Assembly (NCBI RefSeq): GCF_018129025.1 | Contig: NZ_JAAEDI010000033.1 | Span: 1 to 62,948, forward strand | Source: Neoroseomonas terrae | Lineage (GTDB): Bacteria; Pseudomonadota; Alphaproteobacteria; Acetobacterales; Acetobacteraceae | DNA: 62,948 nucleotides | Direction of reading: 5' to 3' | Shown: in pieces, positions 9,203 through 21,347 of the stretch | How the letters are laid out: the number at the start of each line of letters is the position of its first letter | Position numbering within the stretch: the first letter of the stretch is position 1 | Made by a program: the position numbers and the translations under genes | Notes under the pieces: model-generated | The model's database searches: none | What the model was told of the DNA's origin: nothing | What the model saw: only the letters and a program-made list of their open reading frames with translations

Positions 9203-10300
9203 TCACCGCGGCTGCTGCGCCTGCGCCACCGCCATCGAATTCGCGAAGCTGTCCTCCACCACCCGGAACCAGGTCTGCTGGTCCAGGCGGAAGCGGTCCC
9301 ACTGCGCGTGGATTTCCTTGAAGCGGGCGTTGCGCGCGCCGATCTCGGCGTAGAGTTCCTGCGTCGCGCGGTAGCAGGCCGCGATCACGTCGCGCGGCCA
9401 TTGCCGCAGCTGTGTCCCGGAAGCGATCAGCCGCCGCATCGCCGGCGGATTCAGCGCGTCGTAGCGGCCGGTCATGAAGGAGTATCCCTCGCCGCAGGCC
9501 GTCTCCAGCGCTGCCTTGTACTGCGGCGGCAGGCCCTCCCAGGCGCGCTGGTTCACCAGCATGACGATGGACGGCCCTGGCTCCCACCAGCCGGGGAAGT
9601 AGTAGTATTGCGCGACGCGCTGGAAGCCGAGCTTCTCGTCGTCATAGGGCCCGACCCATTCGGCACCGTCGATCACGCCGCGTTCCAGCGCCGGGTAGAT
9701 GTCCGGCCCGCCGAGCTGCTGGGCGATGACGCCGAGCTTCTGCAGCACATCCCCGGCCAGGCCCGCAATGCGGAACTTGAGGCCGCGCAGATCCTCGACC
9801 GACTTGATCTCCTTGCGGAACCAGCCGCCCATCTGCGCGCCGGTATTGCCGCCGAGGATGCAGCGCACGCCCTGGTCGGCGAAGACCGGAGCCATGAGGT
9901 CCTTGCCCCCGCCATCATGCCACCAGGCGAATTGCTGGCGCGCATTCAGCCCGAAGGGAATGCAGGACCCGAGGGCGAGCGAGGGGTCCTTGCCGGTGTA
10001 GTAGTAGGGCGCGGTCCAGCCGATCTCGACCGACCCCGACCCCGCGGCATCGAGCACCTGCAGGGCGGGTACCACCTCACCGGGGGCGAAGGGCTGGATC
10101 TGGAAGGCGCCGTCGGTGATTTCGCTGACCCGGCGGCAGATGTGCTCGTGCGTGCCCCAAAGCGCGTCGAGCGACTTCGGGAAGCTGCCCGGGCAGCGCC
10201 AGCGGATGCGTGGCGCGGTCTGGGCCAGCGCCGGGGCGGCCACAGCGGCGACGGCAGCGCCGGCGGCGGCACCGCCGGCAACGAAACGACGACGATCCAT
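9203..10300 (-). CDS. TRAP transporter solute-binding protein, DctP family, TAT-exported
   Basis: A 365-residue periplasmic binding protein for a tripartite ATP-independent transporter. The N-terminus MDRRRFVAGGAAAGAAVAA is a twin-arginine signal ending near PALAQ. The mature protein carries the DctP-type segment SVEDLRGLKFRIAG (about residue 160), followed by GVIDGAEWVGPYDD, resembling binding proteins annotated for mannitol/chloroaromatic-type substrates. The start at 10300 is chosen because GGGAGG lies 11-16 nt upstream; an in-frame ATG 30 nt further upstream lacks this support. No DctQM membrane genes are nearby. The substrate is unknown. Confidence 0.88.
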   Translation of the reverse strand: MDRRRFVAGGAAAGAAVAAVAAPALAQTAPRIRWRCPGSFPKSLDALWGTHEHICRRVSEITDGAFQIQPFAPGEVVPALQVLDAAGSGSVEIGWTAPYYYTGKDPSLALGSCIPFGLNARQQFAWWHDGGGKDLMAPVFADQGVRCILGGNTGAQMGGWFRKEIKSVEDLRGLKFRIAGLAGDVLQKLGVIAQQLGGPDIYPALERGVIDGAEWVGPYDDEKLGFQRVAQYYYFPGWWEPGPSIVMLVNQRAWEGLPPQYKAALETACGEGYSFMTGRYDALNPPAMRRLIASGTQLRQWPRDVIAACYRATQELYAEIGARNARFKEIHAQWDRFRLDQQTWFRVVEDSFANSMAVAQAQQPR

Positions 10301-10316
10301 TATTGCGGATTCCTCC

Positions 10317-10338
10317 CATGCGGGCTTCATCCCGCATG
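10317..10338 (-). terminator. Hairpin between the SDR gene and the DctP gene
   Basis: CATGCGGG and CCCGCATG form a perfect 8-bp stem around a 6-nt loop. It lies downstream of the SDR gene and directly before the ribosome-binding site of the DctP gene, on the same strand. It may end the gcv operon transcript or influence DctP translation. There is no T-tract. Confidence 0.4.
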
Positions 10339-10383
10339 CGGAAGAATGGAACAGTCACCGGCCGGAGCGCAACGTGCCCGCCG

Positions 10384-11094
10384 TCACGGTCCCGGCAGCA
10401 TGCGCAGTAGCAGCCCCACCAGCCGCCAGCGGGGCGTGACATAGGCGTGCCGGGCGCGGTGCGCGATTGCCCGGTCGATGCAGGCGGCCGCCTGCTCGGG
10501 GGTGGCGACCCAGAACGGCTTGTCCGCCTTCATCATCGCCGTATCGACGAAGCCGGGGCAGATCTCGGTGACGGTGATCGGTAGGCGGGACCGCTTTGCC
10601 TTGTCGCGCAGCCCGTCGAGATAGGTGGAGACGAAAGCCTTCGAGGCGCTGTAGGCGGCGCCGTCGCCACTCCCGCGCAGCTTCGCCACGGAGGAGACGC
10701 CGACCAGGTGCCCGTGCCCCTGCGCCAGCAAATGCGCCATCGCGCGCTGCGCGACGGCGGCGAATCCCATGACATTGACAGCGATGGTGTCGCGGTCCGG
10801 CGGCCAGGCTAGATCGGCGTTCAACTCGCCCGTCCCTGCGGAGATGACGATGAGGTCCGTCCCGCCCAGTTCCGCCAGCAGCGCCTCCAGGCCGCGTCGT
10901 GCCTCCTCCGGCACGGCGAGATCCATCGCGCGCACTCGGCAATCCGCCCCGATCTTGGCCGCCAGCGCCTCAAGCCGGTCCAGCCGTCGTGCCGCTAGGC
11001 CAAGCCGCCAGCCATCCGCCGCGAAGCGCCGCGCCAGCGCCGCCCCGATGCCGGAGGACGCACCGATGATGATCGCGCTGCGCGATGCCCTCAG
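10384..11094 (-). CDS. SDR-family NAD(P)-dependent oxidoreductase, probable CTG start
   Basis: A short-chain dehydrogenase of about 236 residues. The Rossmann motif IIIGASSGIG is at the very N-terminus, followed by the catalytic SSV serine and YSASK (Tyr/Lys pair). The complete domain requires a start near 11094, where no ATG, GTG or TTG exists in frame. The only candidate is CTG at 11094-11092, which overlaps the NUDIX stop as CTGA. A GTG at 10935 would remove the nucleotide-binding motif. It is the last gene of the gcvT-gcvH-gcvP-NUDIX-SDR run. The substrate is unknown. Confidence 0.8.
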   Translation of the reverse strand: MRASRSAIIIGASSGIGAALARRFAADGWRLGLAARRLDRLEALAAKIGADCRVRAMDLAVPEEARRGLEALLAELGGTDLIVISAGTGELNADLAWPPDRDTIAVNVMGFAAVAQRAMAHLLAQGHGHLVGVSSVAKLRGSGDGAAYSASKAFVSTYLDGLRDKAKRSRLPITVTEICPGFVDTAMMKADKPFWVATPEQAAACIDRAIAHRARHAYVTPRWRLVGLLLRMLPGP

Positions 11095-11647
11095 AACGTG
11101 ACGCGCCCCGCCGAGGCCAGCGCAAGCAGCATCGAGGCGACATGCGTCGATTGCTGCACCGCGCCCTCTCGGATCAGGCGCAGCATCTCCGTGACGGTGA
11201 TCAGCTCGACGGCGATCTCCTCGCCATTGTCGAAGGACGGTGCGCCGTTCGGGCTCGCGCCGAGCGCCAGCACCGTGTGCACTCGGTTCGTGTGGGTGGA
11301 CGGGTTGGGCCGCAGACTCACCACATGGCGGAATTCCCGCGCGGCGTAGCCGGTCTCCTCGCGGAACTCGCGCGCGCCCGCGACGACCGGGTCGGCGTCC
11401 TCCGCATCCATCACCCCGCCGGGGAGTTCCAGATGCACCTCGCCCGCCGCGTGGCGGTACTGACGGTTCATCACCAGCCGGTCGTCATCCGTCAGCGCGA
11501 CGACATGTACCCAGTCCGCGTATTCAAGGACGTAGAACGGATCGACCACGTCGCCCGAGGGGGCGACGCAGCTGTCGGCGCGCACGCGGATCCATCGATC
11601 CGCGAGCACGATGCGGCTGGCAGTCACCTGCCATGGCTTGAGCTGGC

Positions 11648-11651
<4 letters not shown>
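11091..11651 (-). CDS. NUDIX hydrolase
   Basis: A 186-residue protein with a NUDIX box around residues 77-101, ending in the diagnostic REFREETGY. The spacing between the box glycine/glutamate part and REFREE is two residues longer than the textbook pattern. The overall arrangement (HLELPGG before the box, then VHTVLA after it) is like ADP-ribose/nucleoside-diphosphate-sugar pyrophosphatases. It overlaps gcvP by four bases (ATGA), so it is translationally coupled to the glycine cleavage operon. Its link to glycine metabolism is not obvious. Confidence 0.87.
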
Positions 11652-14550
<2,899 letters not shown>

Positions 14551-14551
<1 letters not shown>

Positions 14552-14925
14552 CAGAGCGTGTCCACGAACGCCGCGTAGGCGCCCTCGTCCATCAGCGCCG
14601 CGACTTCGGCGACATCCGCGGCCTCGATGCGGAAGAACCAGCCATCGGTGGTCGGCGCGGAATTGATGGTGCCGGGATTGTCGGCCAGCACGCCGTTCAC
14701 CTCGACGATCTTCCCCGCGATCGGGGCGTAGACGTCGGAGGCCGCCTTCACGCTCTCCACCACCGCGATCGCCTCGCCGGCGGTCACTTCGCGGCCGATC
14801 TCGGGCAGGTCCACGAAGACCACGTCGCCGAGCGCGTTCTGCGCATGGTCAGTGATGCCGATGGTGGCGATGCCACCCTCGAGCCGCACCCATTCATGGT
14901 CCTTGGTGAATTTCGGTTCGGACAT
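14551..14925 (-). CDS. gcvH: Glycine cleavage system H protein
   Basis: A 124-residue lipoyl carrier that shuttles the aminomethyl intermediate between P-, T- and L-proteins. The lipoylated lysine is in [12 protein letters not shown] (about residue 60). The early [19 protein letters not shown] segment is diagnostic. It is the second gene of gcvT-gcvH-gcvP, separated from gcvT by 12 bp and overlapping gcvP. Confidence 0.98.
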
Positions 14926-14937
14926 CGGCGCGGTTCC

Positions 14938-16074
14938 TCAGCGGGCGTAGCGGTGGGGGACGAAGGGGGTGGGCGCGACGACGGCCGGCAAGGCCTTGCC
15001 GCGCACCATGAGATCCAGGGACGTGCCGTCGGCCGCGTGCTCACGCGCGACATAGCCCATAGCGACCGGGGCGTTCAGCGACGGGCCGAAGCCGCCCGAG
15101 GTGATCTCGCCGATGGCCGCGCCGCCAGGCGCGTGAATCGGCGTGTGCCCGCGCGCCGGCTGGCGCCCCTCGGGCCGGATGCCGACGCGCAGGCGCTTCG
15201 CCCCATCAGCCAGTTCCTGCGCGACGCGCGCCGCGCCCGGGAAATCGCCCGCCATGCGGCGACGCTTGCCGATGGTCCAGGTCAGCGCGGCCTCGACCGG
15301 GCTGGTCGTCTCGTCGATGTCGTTGCCGTAGAGGCAGAGCCCGGCCTCCAGCCGCAGCGAATCGCGCGCGCCCAGGCCCGCCGGCTGCACGCCCGGCAAC
15401 GCAAGCAGCGCGCGGGCGAAGCCCTCGGCCTGCTCCGCCTGGACGGAAACCTCGACGCCGTCTTCGCCAGTGTAGCCGCTGCGCGAGACCAGGGCCGCGA
15501 CGCCCGCGATGTTGAAGGCACCGACGCCCATGAAGGGCAGCTCGGCGATGCCCGGCGCCAGCGTCGCGATCGCCGCCACCGCCCCCGGCCCCTGCAGGGC
15601 GATCAACGCACGATCGGGCAGCGGCTTCAGCGTGACGCCGGCTGGAAGTGCCGATTCGATCCGCGGCAGGTCCACATGCTTGCGGCTGGCGTTCACCACC
15701 AGGAACAGCCGCTCGCTGAGGTTGGCGACCATGAAGTCGTCCAGGATGCCGCCATCGTCGGTGGTCAGCAGGCCGTATTTCTGCCGGCCAGGTTTCAGCG
15801 CCTGCACATCGGCGGGCGTGACGCGCTCCAGCGCCGCCGCGGCCCCCTCACCCACCAGCTCCGCCTGCCCCATATGGGACACGTCGAACAGCGACGCGGC
15901 GGCGCGGCAATGCAGGTGCTCGGCCATGATGCCGGCCGGGTACTGCACCGGCATCGAATACCCCGCGAAGGGCACCATACGCCCGCCAAGCTCGCGGTGC
16001 AGCGCCGCCAGCGGCGTTTCCAACATCGCCGCGGGCGGCGTTTCCAACTGGGTCTCGGGCGACGAATCGGCCAC
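14938..16074 (-). CDS. gcvT: Glycine cleavage system aminomethyltransferase (T protein)
   Basis: A 378-residue enzyme that transfers the C1 unit to tetrahydrofolate and releases ammonia. Recognisable segments are FDVSHMGQ, the Gly-rich ALQGPGA, SRSGYTGEDGVE, and a C-terminal MGYVAREHAADG. The N-terminus carries a short extension of about 20 residues with a repeated LETP-type motif before TPLAALH. The ATG at 16074 follows GGCGGGAGG. It is the first gene of the operon, and its leader contains a tandem glycine riboswitch. Confidence 0.97.
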   Translation of the reverse strand: MADSSPETQLETPPAAMLETPLAALHRELGGRMVPFAGYSMPVQYPAGIMAEHLHCRAAASLFDVSHMGQAELVGEGAAAALERVTPADVQALKPGRQKYGLLTTDDGGILDDFMVANLSERLFLVVNASRKHVDLPRIESALPAGVTLKPLPDRALIALQGPGAVAAIATLAPGIAELPFMGVGAFNIAGVAALVSRSGYTGEDGVEVSVQAEQAEGFARALLALPGVQPAGLGARDSLRLEAGLCLYGNDIDETTSPVEAALTWTIGKRRRMAGDFPGAARVAQELADGAKRLRVGIRPEGRQPARGHTPIHAPGGAAIGEITSGGFGPSLNAPVAMGYVAREHAADGTSLDLMVRGKALPAVVAPTPFVPHRYAR

Positions 16075-16117
16075 GGTGCCTCCCGCCGCATCCGCGGCGA
16101 CTGGGGTTCAGTCCGTG

Positions 16118-16306
16118 GCCCCCCTCTGTCGATGGAACCTGAGAGATTCGGCGGGGGCGTTGCCTCGCCTTACTCCGTCGGTGCCGGTGCCTTTCAGCAC
16201 CGGGCTTTCCAGAGGCCCCTTCCCCGCGCGGCCCTTGGTGCCTGAGCGTTTCCGGGGGCCGGTTGCGCCTTCGGCGGGGGCGTCGCCGCCCCTCTCTCCC
16301 GCGCGG
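16118..16306 (-). ncRNA. Tandem glycine riboswitch upstream of gcvTHP
   Basis: Read on the minus strand, the leader contains two aptamer-like units. The 5' unit has CGGGAGAG, GCCGAAGGCGCAACC and ACGCTCAGGCACC (about 16215-16306). The 3' unit has GCCGAATCTCTCAGG followed by ACAGAGG (about 16118-16195). These are the conserved core strings of the gcvT riboswitch class, which senses glycine and usually turns on glycine cleavage genes. It sits 44 bp before the gcvT start. Boundaries are approximate, as I could not fold it computationally. Confidence 0.88.
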
Positions 16307-16369
16307 GATCTGCGGGGTGCGCCTTCCTGACAGATCGGCCGCGCCGGCGCAACGGCGGCCCGCCGGGCC

Positions 16370-16912
16370 CTATCGCGGCCCGCGCCGCCGGTTCGCCGCC
16401 AACTGGTCCGGCGTCACCTGGAAGGACAGGCGGATGGTATGGTTCTCCACCCGCCGCTCATCCACCGGGAAGTCGAAGGAGACCGGGCGGCTTTGCACCC
16501 GGACCCGGTTCGCATTGCCTTCGAGCTCGACGGTCGTGACGAATTCCTGGCGGTCGATCACCTGCGAATCGTCGCTATCCGTCACCACCGCGAACCAGGG
16601 CAGCGCGACGCTGCGCAGCCCGGCGCCGGCAGGGCCCCGCTCCAGCTCGAACACCCCGCTGACCGCGACCGAAACGGACCGCCGACGATTGGTGTAGTCG
16701 CATTGCGCCTGGAAGCCGATCAGCCGCGCATCGGAGGTCATGGCGGCGAGATCCTGCACCGCCCCGGCGCGATAGCGCGTCAGGTCCGCGCCATCGGCGA
16801 GGATGGCGATGCGCGGGCATGGCGCCGGCGGGCTGGTCGAATACCCGGTGTTCAACCCGCAGCCGCCCAGCAGTGCCGCCGCCGCCAGAGCCATCACCGC
16901 ATCGCGCCGCAT
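16370..16912 (-). CDS. Hypothetical lipoprotein
   Basis: A 180-residue predicted lipoprotein. The N-terminus MRRDAVMALAAAALLGGCGL has a lipobox (LGGC) for cysteine lipidation. The rest looks like a beta-rich soluble domain of a family often left as hypothetical in alphaproteobacteria. I chose the ATG at 16912 because it gives a clean lipoprotein signal and is preceded by GGTGGG; an upstream ATG at 16954 would spoil the signal. It is divergent from ispH and sits upstream of the gcv leader on the same strand. Function unknown. Confidence 0.75.
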   Translation of the reverse strand: MRRDAVMALAAAALLGGCGLNTGYSTSPPAPCPRIAILADGADLTRYRAGAVQDLAAMTSDARLIGFQAQCDYTNRRRSVSVAVSGVFELERGPAGAGLRSVALPWFAVVTDSDDSQVIDRQEFVTTVELEGNANRVRVQSRPVSFDFPVDERRVENHTIRLSFQVTPDQLAANRRRGPR

Positions 16913-17010
16913 GAATCCCACCTTTTCGACCCCCTTTGACCACAGGCGCCCCATCTATAGTGTGCCGCCCGCCCGGGACAGGCCACAACCTGCCCTCAAC
17001 CGGAACCGAC

Positions 17011-17967
17011 ATGACCGCCGCAAAGCCCCGCCTCCACGTCCTGCTCGCCGGCCCGCGCGGCTTCTGCGCCGGGGTGGACCGCGCGATCCGGATCGTCGAG
17101 GAAGCGCTGAAGCGCCACGGCGCGCCCGTCTATGTCCGCCACGAGATCGTCCACAACCGCTTCGTGGTCGAGGGGCTGGAACGCCAGGGCGCGATCTTCG
17201 TCGACGAGCTGTCCGAGGTCCCGGATGACGGGCAGCCGGTGATCTTCTCCGCCCATGGCGTGCCGAAATCCGTTCCGGCGGAGGCACGGGCGCGCGAGAT
17301 GTACTTCCTCGACGCCACCTGCCCGCTGGTGAGCAAGGTGCATCGGGAGGCCGAGCGCCACCACGCCCGCGACCACCACCTGCTGCTGATCGGCCATGAA
17401 GGCCATCCCGAAGTCGTCGGCACCATGGGCCAGCTTCCCGAGGGCGCCGTCACGCTGGTCGAGGATGTCGAGGCGGCGCGGCTGGTGCAGCCGCCGCCCG
17501 GCATGGCGCTGACCTACACCACGCAGACGACGCTGTCGGTCGACGACACCGCCGCGATCGTCGCTACGCTGCGCGAACGCTTCCCCGCCATGACCGAACC
17601 CTCCAAGGAAAGCATCTGCTACGCCACCACCAACCGCCAGGCAGCGGTGAAGGCGGTGGCGGCGCGCAGCGAGCTGGTCATCGTCGTCGGCGCGCCGAAC
17701 TCCTCGAACTCGGTTCGGTTGCGGGAAGTCGCCGAACGCGCCGGCGCGCCGCGCGCCGTGATGGTCCAGCGCGGCGCCGACCTCGACCCGTCGGTCGCGG
17801 ATGGCTGCGCGACGGTCGGCATCAGCGCCGGTGCATCCGCCCCCGAAATCCTGGTGCAGGAAGTGATAGACCGCCTGCGCGAACGCTTCGACGTGACGAC
17901 CGAGGACGTGACCGTGGCCATCGAGGACGTGACCTTCCGCCTGCCGCCGATGCGCGTCCCCGCCTGA
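17011..17967 (+). CDS. ispH: 4-hydroxy-3-methylbut-2-enyl diphosphate reductase
   Basis: A 318-residue [4Fe-4S] enzyme catalysing the last step of the MEP isoprenoid pathway, giving IPP and DMAPP. The three iron-sulfur cysteines are visible: Cys19 (GPRGFCAGV), Cys104 (DATCPLV) and Cys203 ([10 protein letters not shown]). Substrate-site motifs such as HGVPKS, EGHPEV and SSNS are present. The ATG at 17011 places the start just before the conserved core; a longer in-frame start at 16936 would add an atypical leader. It overlaps thrB by one base. Confidence 0.97.
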   Translation: MTAAKPRLHVLLAGPRGFCAGVDRAIRIVEEALKRHGAPVYVRHEIVHNRFVVEGLERQGAIFVDELSEVPDDGQPVIFSAHGVPKSVPAEARAREMYFLDATCPLVSKVHREAERHHARDHHLLLIGHEGHPEVVGTMGQLPEGAVTLVEDVEAARLVQPPPGMALTYTTQTTLSVDDTAAIVATLRERFPAMTEPSKESICYATTNRQAAVKAVAARSELVIVVGAPNSSNSVRLREVAERAGAPRAVMVQRGADLDPSVADGCATVGISAGASAPEILVQEVIDRLRERFDVTTEDVTVAIEDVTFRLPPMRVPA

Positions 17968-18947
17968 TGGCCGTCTACACCGAAGTGACTGACGAGGCGC
18001 TGCGCGCCTTCCTCGCCGATTATGCGCTCGGCGGGCTGATCGCCTTCCGCGGCATCGCCGAGGGCGTGGAGAACTCCAACTACGCGCTGAAGACGGATGC
18101 GGGCGACTTCATCCTCACCCTGTACGAGAAGCGCGTCGATCCGGCGGAGCTGCCCTACTTCCTGGGCCTGATGGACCACATGGCGGCGCGCGGCCTCGCC
18201 TGCCCCACGCCGGTCCATGCGCGGGACGGGCAGGCGCTGCGCGAACTCGCCGGACGGCCGGCGGCGATCGTCACCTTCCTGCCCGGCGTCTGGCCCCGCA
18301 AGGTAAGGCCTGAGCATTGCGCGCCCCTCGGCCGCGCGCTCGCGCAGATGCACCGCGCCGGCGAGGGCTTCGCGACGCGCCGCCCGAACGCGCTCGGCCC
18401 CGCCGGATGGGCGCCGCTGCTCGACGGCTGCCGCGCGCGCGGGGACGAGGTGCAGCCAGGCCTGATCGCGGAGCTGGACGGCGCGCTCACCGGCATCCTG
18501 GCCGGCTGGCCGGAACCCGGCGCGTTGCCGAGCGGCCACATCCACGCCGACCTGTTCCCCGACAACGTCTTCTTTCTGCCCAACGAAGACGGCAAGCCCC
18601 GCGTCTCCGGCCTGATCGACTTCTACTTCGCCTGCACCGACCTGCTCGCCTACGACGTCGCGGTCTGCCTCAACGCCTGGTGCTTCGAGCCCGACTATTC
18701 GTTCAACGTCACCAAGGCGCGGGCGCTCCTCTCGGCCTACGATGCCGTCCGGCCCATGGACGCGGCCGAACGGGCGGCGCTGCCCGTGCTGTGCCGCGGC
18801 GCCGCGCTGCGTTTCCTGCTGACGCGGCTCTACGACTGGACGCACACGCCCGCCGGCGCGCTGGTCACGCGGAAGGACCCGCTGGAATACCTGCGCAAGC
18901 TGCGCTTCTTCGCCCAGGCCACCAGCGCGTCGGCGCTCGGCCTGTGA
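17967..18947 (+). CDS. thrB: Homoserine kinase (ThrB type II, APH fold)
   Basis: A 326-residue kinase of the aminoglycoside-phosphotransferase fold, phosphorylating homoserine in threonine synthesis. It has [11 protein letters not shown] near residue 36, the catalytic loop [11 protein letters not shown] (Asp and Asn) and the metal-binding LIDFYFAC. This is the alphaproteobacterial homoserine kinase rather than the GHMP type. It overlaps ispH (TGATG) and rnhA (GTGA), so ispH-thrB-rnhA look co-translated. Confidence 0.93.
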   Translation: MAVYTEVTDEALRAFLADYALGGLIAFRGIAEGVENSNYALKTDAGDFILTLYEKRVDPAELPYFLGLMDHMAARGLACPTPVHARDGQALRELAGRPAAIVTFLPGVWPRKVRPEHCAPLGRALAQMHRAGEGFATRRPNALGPAGWAPLLDGCRARGDEVQPGLIAELDGALTGILAGWPEPGALPSGHIHADLFPDNVFFLPNEDGKPRVSGLIDFYFACTDLLAYDVAVCLNAWCFEPDYSFNVTKARALLSAYDAVRPMDAAERAALPVLCRGAALRFLLTRLYDWTHTPAGALVTRKDPLEYLRKLRFFAQATSASALGL

Positions 18948-19402
18948 CGGCCGATACGCGGCCGCTCGTCGAGATCTGGACCGACGGCGGCTGCAAGCCG
19001 AACCCCGGCCCCGGTGGCTGGGCCGCGATCCTCCGCTTCGGCGAGCATGAGCGCGAATTGTCCGGCGGCGAGGGTGCGACGACCAACAACCGCATGGAGC
19101 TGACGGCGGCGATCATGGCGCTCGAGGCGCTGAAGAAGCCCTGCATCGTCGCGCTGCACACCGACAGCGAATACGTCCGCAACGGCATCAGCCGATGGAT
19201 CCATGGCTGGGTGCGCAGCAACTGGCGCAACGCGGCGAAGGAACCGGTGAAGAACCTGGACCTCTGGCAACGCCTGCTGGCCGCCGCCAAGCCGCACGAG
19301 GTCGAATGGAAGTGGGTGCGCGGCCACGCCGGGGACCCGATGAACGAACGGGCGGACACGCTGGCAACAGCGGCGCGGAACGCGGCCGCGCTGGGCGGGT
19401 GA
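18944..19402 (+). CDS. rnhA: Ribonuclease HI
   Basis: A 152-residue nuclease degrading RNA in RNA:DNA hybrids. The catalytic acidic residues are in [15 protein letters not shown] (Asp), NNRMELTA (Glu), HTDSEYV (Asp) and GDPMNERAD (Asp). The start is a GTG at 18944 overlapping the thrB stop (GTGA). This short overlap and the match to family length decide it against longer upstream starts in the same frame. Confidence 0.96.
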   Translation: MTADTRPLVEIWTDGGCKPNPGPGGWAAILRFGEHERELSGGEGATTNNRMELTAAIMALEALKKPCIVALHTDSEYVRNGISRWIHGWVRSNWRNAAKEPVKNLDLWQRLLAAAKPHEVEWKWVRGHAGDPMNERADTLATAARNAAALGG

Positions 19403-19503
19403 CTCCCAGGCCAGGCTAGGCGCCCATCATCAGCAGGCAATCCCCGGTACCGCGCCCGACCGCGCCCCGACCATCCCGGGCGCCCAGCACCAGGTCGAGG
19501 TTT

Positions 19504-19563
19504 CCAAAGGCCTTTCGGCCTTTGGTGGGGTGAGGTCCGGAGAGGGGCAAAGCCCCTTTCCGG
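19504..19563. repeat. Paired-hairpin repeat at the rnhA/DUF2236 convergent junction
   Basis: CCAAAGGCC/GGCCTTTGG (19504-19525), an 11-nt linker, then CCGGAGAGGGGC/GCCCCTTTCCGG (19537-19563, one wobble). This is the reverse orientation of the module seen near 8.95 and 56.63 kb. The GAGGTTT just upstream is also conserved between copies. It lies inside a 203-bp gap between converging genes. Confidence 0.8.
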
Positions 19564-19605
19564 CTCCCCCCGCTGCGCAACAGATCCGCGCAAATGCGGC
19601 ACCCC

Positions 19606-20499
19606 TCAGCGATACAGGAACGCCGCGTCCCGCCCCATCCGCATGCTCGCCTGCGCCGGCGGAGCCTCACGCAGCGGCAGCCGGTCGGCGATGCGCGCCA
19701 TCATTCGCGCCGCCGCGCGCTCGGGTGCGGAAGGCGTCATCTGTGCGATGCCTAGCCGCTCGCGCAGTACCGCCGGGACGATGTCGATCGCGGCCTTCAC
19801 CAGCATCCGTTGCAGCCACCGCATCGGCCGCGGCAGCAGCGGCGCCTCGTTCATGATCGACAGGAAGTCGAAGACGATCGACGATCGTTCCAGCCGCGGC
19901 AGCGTGCGTGCGAACAGCGCCTCCCATTCCGCCGTCGAAAGCGGCGCACCGACGGCGCCGTATAGCTGCGCCGCCGGTGCGCCCTCGGCGAAGGCCGTCG
20001 ATCGCTCGGCGTCGGACAGCGGGCGTGCGAAGCGCGAGTAGGCTTCGATGAAGCCATAGGACGCCGTGGCCTGCACCCAGTCCAACAGGCGTTCATCATT
20101 GGCGTGGTACGGTTGGCCATCGGGCGTGGTCCCGCTGACCTTGTCGTGCATGCGCACGACGCGCGCGATCATCTCCCGTGCCGCGCCGGCGGGCCCGTAG
20201 ACGGTCATCATCGCCGCGGCGCCCGTGCGGCGCAGCCGCGTCACCGCGTCCTGCCGGAAGGAGGAATGGTCCCACACGCCCGACCGCACCGCGGGTTCGG
20301 CGAGTTCGAGGATCACCGCGCCGACGCCGCCGATGAACAGCGTGACCGGGTTCTTGAAGATACGCCAGGAGAGTGAATCCGGTCCGACGAGCGCGGCTTC
20401 GCCGGACGGGTGCAGGAAATCGAACCGCATCGACGCCGGCGGCAACATCATGGCGCTGACAGGTGCGGCGAGGCGTTCGAGCAGGCGCAGGCCGATCAT
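19606..20499 (-). CDS. DUF2236 / MpaB-like oxygenase family protein
   Basis: A 297-residue protein of the DUF2236 (latex-clearing/MpaB-like) family. Family features visible are FKNPVTLFIGGVGAVILELAEP near the N-terminus, VTRLRRTGAAAMMTVYG and the mid-protein segment HDKVSGTTPDGQPYHANDERLLDWV. Some relatives are haem-dependent oxygenases; activity here is not established. The ATG at 20499 is supported by GGGAGG 10 bp upstream. It stands alone on the minus strand. Confidence 0.82.
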   Translation of the reverse strand: MIGLRLLERLAAPVSAMMLPPASMRFDFLHPSGEAALVGPDSLSWRIFKNPVTLFIGGVGAVILELAEPAVRSGVWDHSSFRQDAVTRLRRTGAAAMMTVYGPAGAAREMIARVVRMHDKVSGTTPDGQPYHANDERLLDWVQATASYGFIEAYSRFARPLSDAERSTAFAEGAPAAQLYGAVGAPLSTAEWEALFARTLPRLERSSIVFDFLSIMNEAPLLPRPMRWLQRMLVKAAIDIVPAVLRERLGIAQMTPSAPERAAARMMARIADRLPLREAPPAQASMRMGRDAAFLYR

Positions 20500-20698
20500 C
20501 TCCGTCCTCCCGCCAGGCAACAGCGGCGGGCATCGTCGGGTTGCGCTTCCGCCGCGGTTGCCGACCGTGTCGTGTTAGCGCGCGCGTGTGTGTGAAGATG
20601 CGTGAATGGTTATAGGGGTGCCAAGTGCGGCGTTTCCGGCGAAGGTGCCGCCGCGCAGTTCGCTGCCGACCCCTCGAACCGAAGACGGAGACACGACG

Positions 20699-20959
20699 AT
20701 GACGGACACCAACGCCGAGCGGCGCATGATGATGCGCGCGCTACCGGTCTTGGTCGCCGGCGCCGCCACCATCACCGCGGCAGGCTGCGCCGCACAGACG
20801 CCCTTTCCCAACCTAACCGAGGCTGAGGAAAACCTCGCCGCCGCGCTGCAGTCGCTGCACCGGGCGCCGGATCGCTTCGGTGGCCACAAGGCCGAGGCGA
20901 TCCGGCTGATCCACGCCGCGCTCAACGAGATTGAAATGGCGCGGGTCGCCTTCCGCTGA
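20699..20959 (+). CDS. Small exported protein, probable lipoprotein
   Basis: An 86-residue protein. After a charged N-terminus (NAERRMMMR) comes a hydrophobic segment ending TAAGC, a plausible lipobox or a TAT-type signal. The mature part is a short helical domain (ENLAAALQSLHRAPDRFGGHKAEAIRLIHAAL). The D-x-F/G-GGHK-x-AI-LI pattern recurs in many small bacterial secreted proteins of unknown function. The ATG follows GGAGACACGACG. It is the first of three small exported genes on this strand. Confidence 0.7.
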   Translation: MTDTNAERRMMMRALPVLVAGAATITAAGCAAQTPFPNLTEAEENLAAALQSLHRAPDRFGGHKAEAIRLIHAALNEIEMARVAFR

Positions 20960-20982
20960 CCCGCCGCGTCGCCAAGGAGCGA

Positions 20983-21309
20983 ATGATGAAGGCTTTCACC
21001 ACCATACTGGCTGCTGCCGCCGCCGGCCTGCTCGCCGCCGCGGCGCCGGCGGCCGCGGCGCCACTGGCGCCGGTTGCCGGCCTGACGGCGCCCAGCCTGC
21101 TCACGCCGGTCGCCGAGGGCTGCGGACCCGGCCGCTGGCGCGGCCCCTGGGGCGGTTGCCGCGGTCCCGGCTATGGCCCCGCGCCCGGCTATTGGGGCCC
21201 GCCGCCGCAGACCTGGAACGGATGCCCGCCGGGTTTCTGGCGCGGTCCGTGGGGCCACTGCCGCGACACGCCCTATCACGGCCGCCTCCCCGGCGGCGGC
21301 TGGCAGTAA
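20983..21309 (+). CDS. Secreted Gly/Trp/Cys-rich small protein with WRGPWG repeats
   Basis: A 108-residue protein with an Ala-rich signal peptide (to about residue 26). The mature part begins EGCGPG and has two repeats, GRWRGPWGGCR and GFWRGPWGHCR, separated by a Pro/Gly/Tyr linker. It resembles small proteins with a GCG-type cysteine prefix followed by Trp/Pro/Gly repeats. Function unknown; a cell-envelope or metal/peroxide-related role is only a guess. A second ATG lies at 20986. Confidence 0.72.
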   Translation: MMKAFTTILAAAAAGLLAAAAPAAAAPLAPVAGLTAPSLLTPVAEGCGPGRWRGPWGGCRGPGYGPAPGYWGPPPQTWNGCPPGFWRGPWGHCRDTPYHGRLPGGGWQ

Positions 21310-21347
21310 GCCGCTCCTGCTCGACCCTTGATCCGAGAGTGATACCG

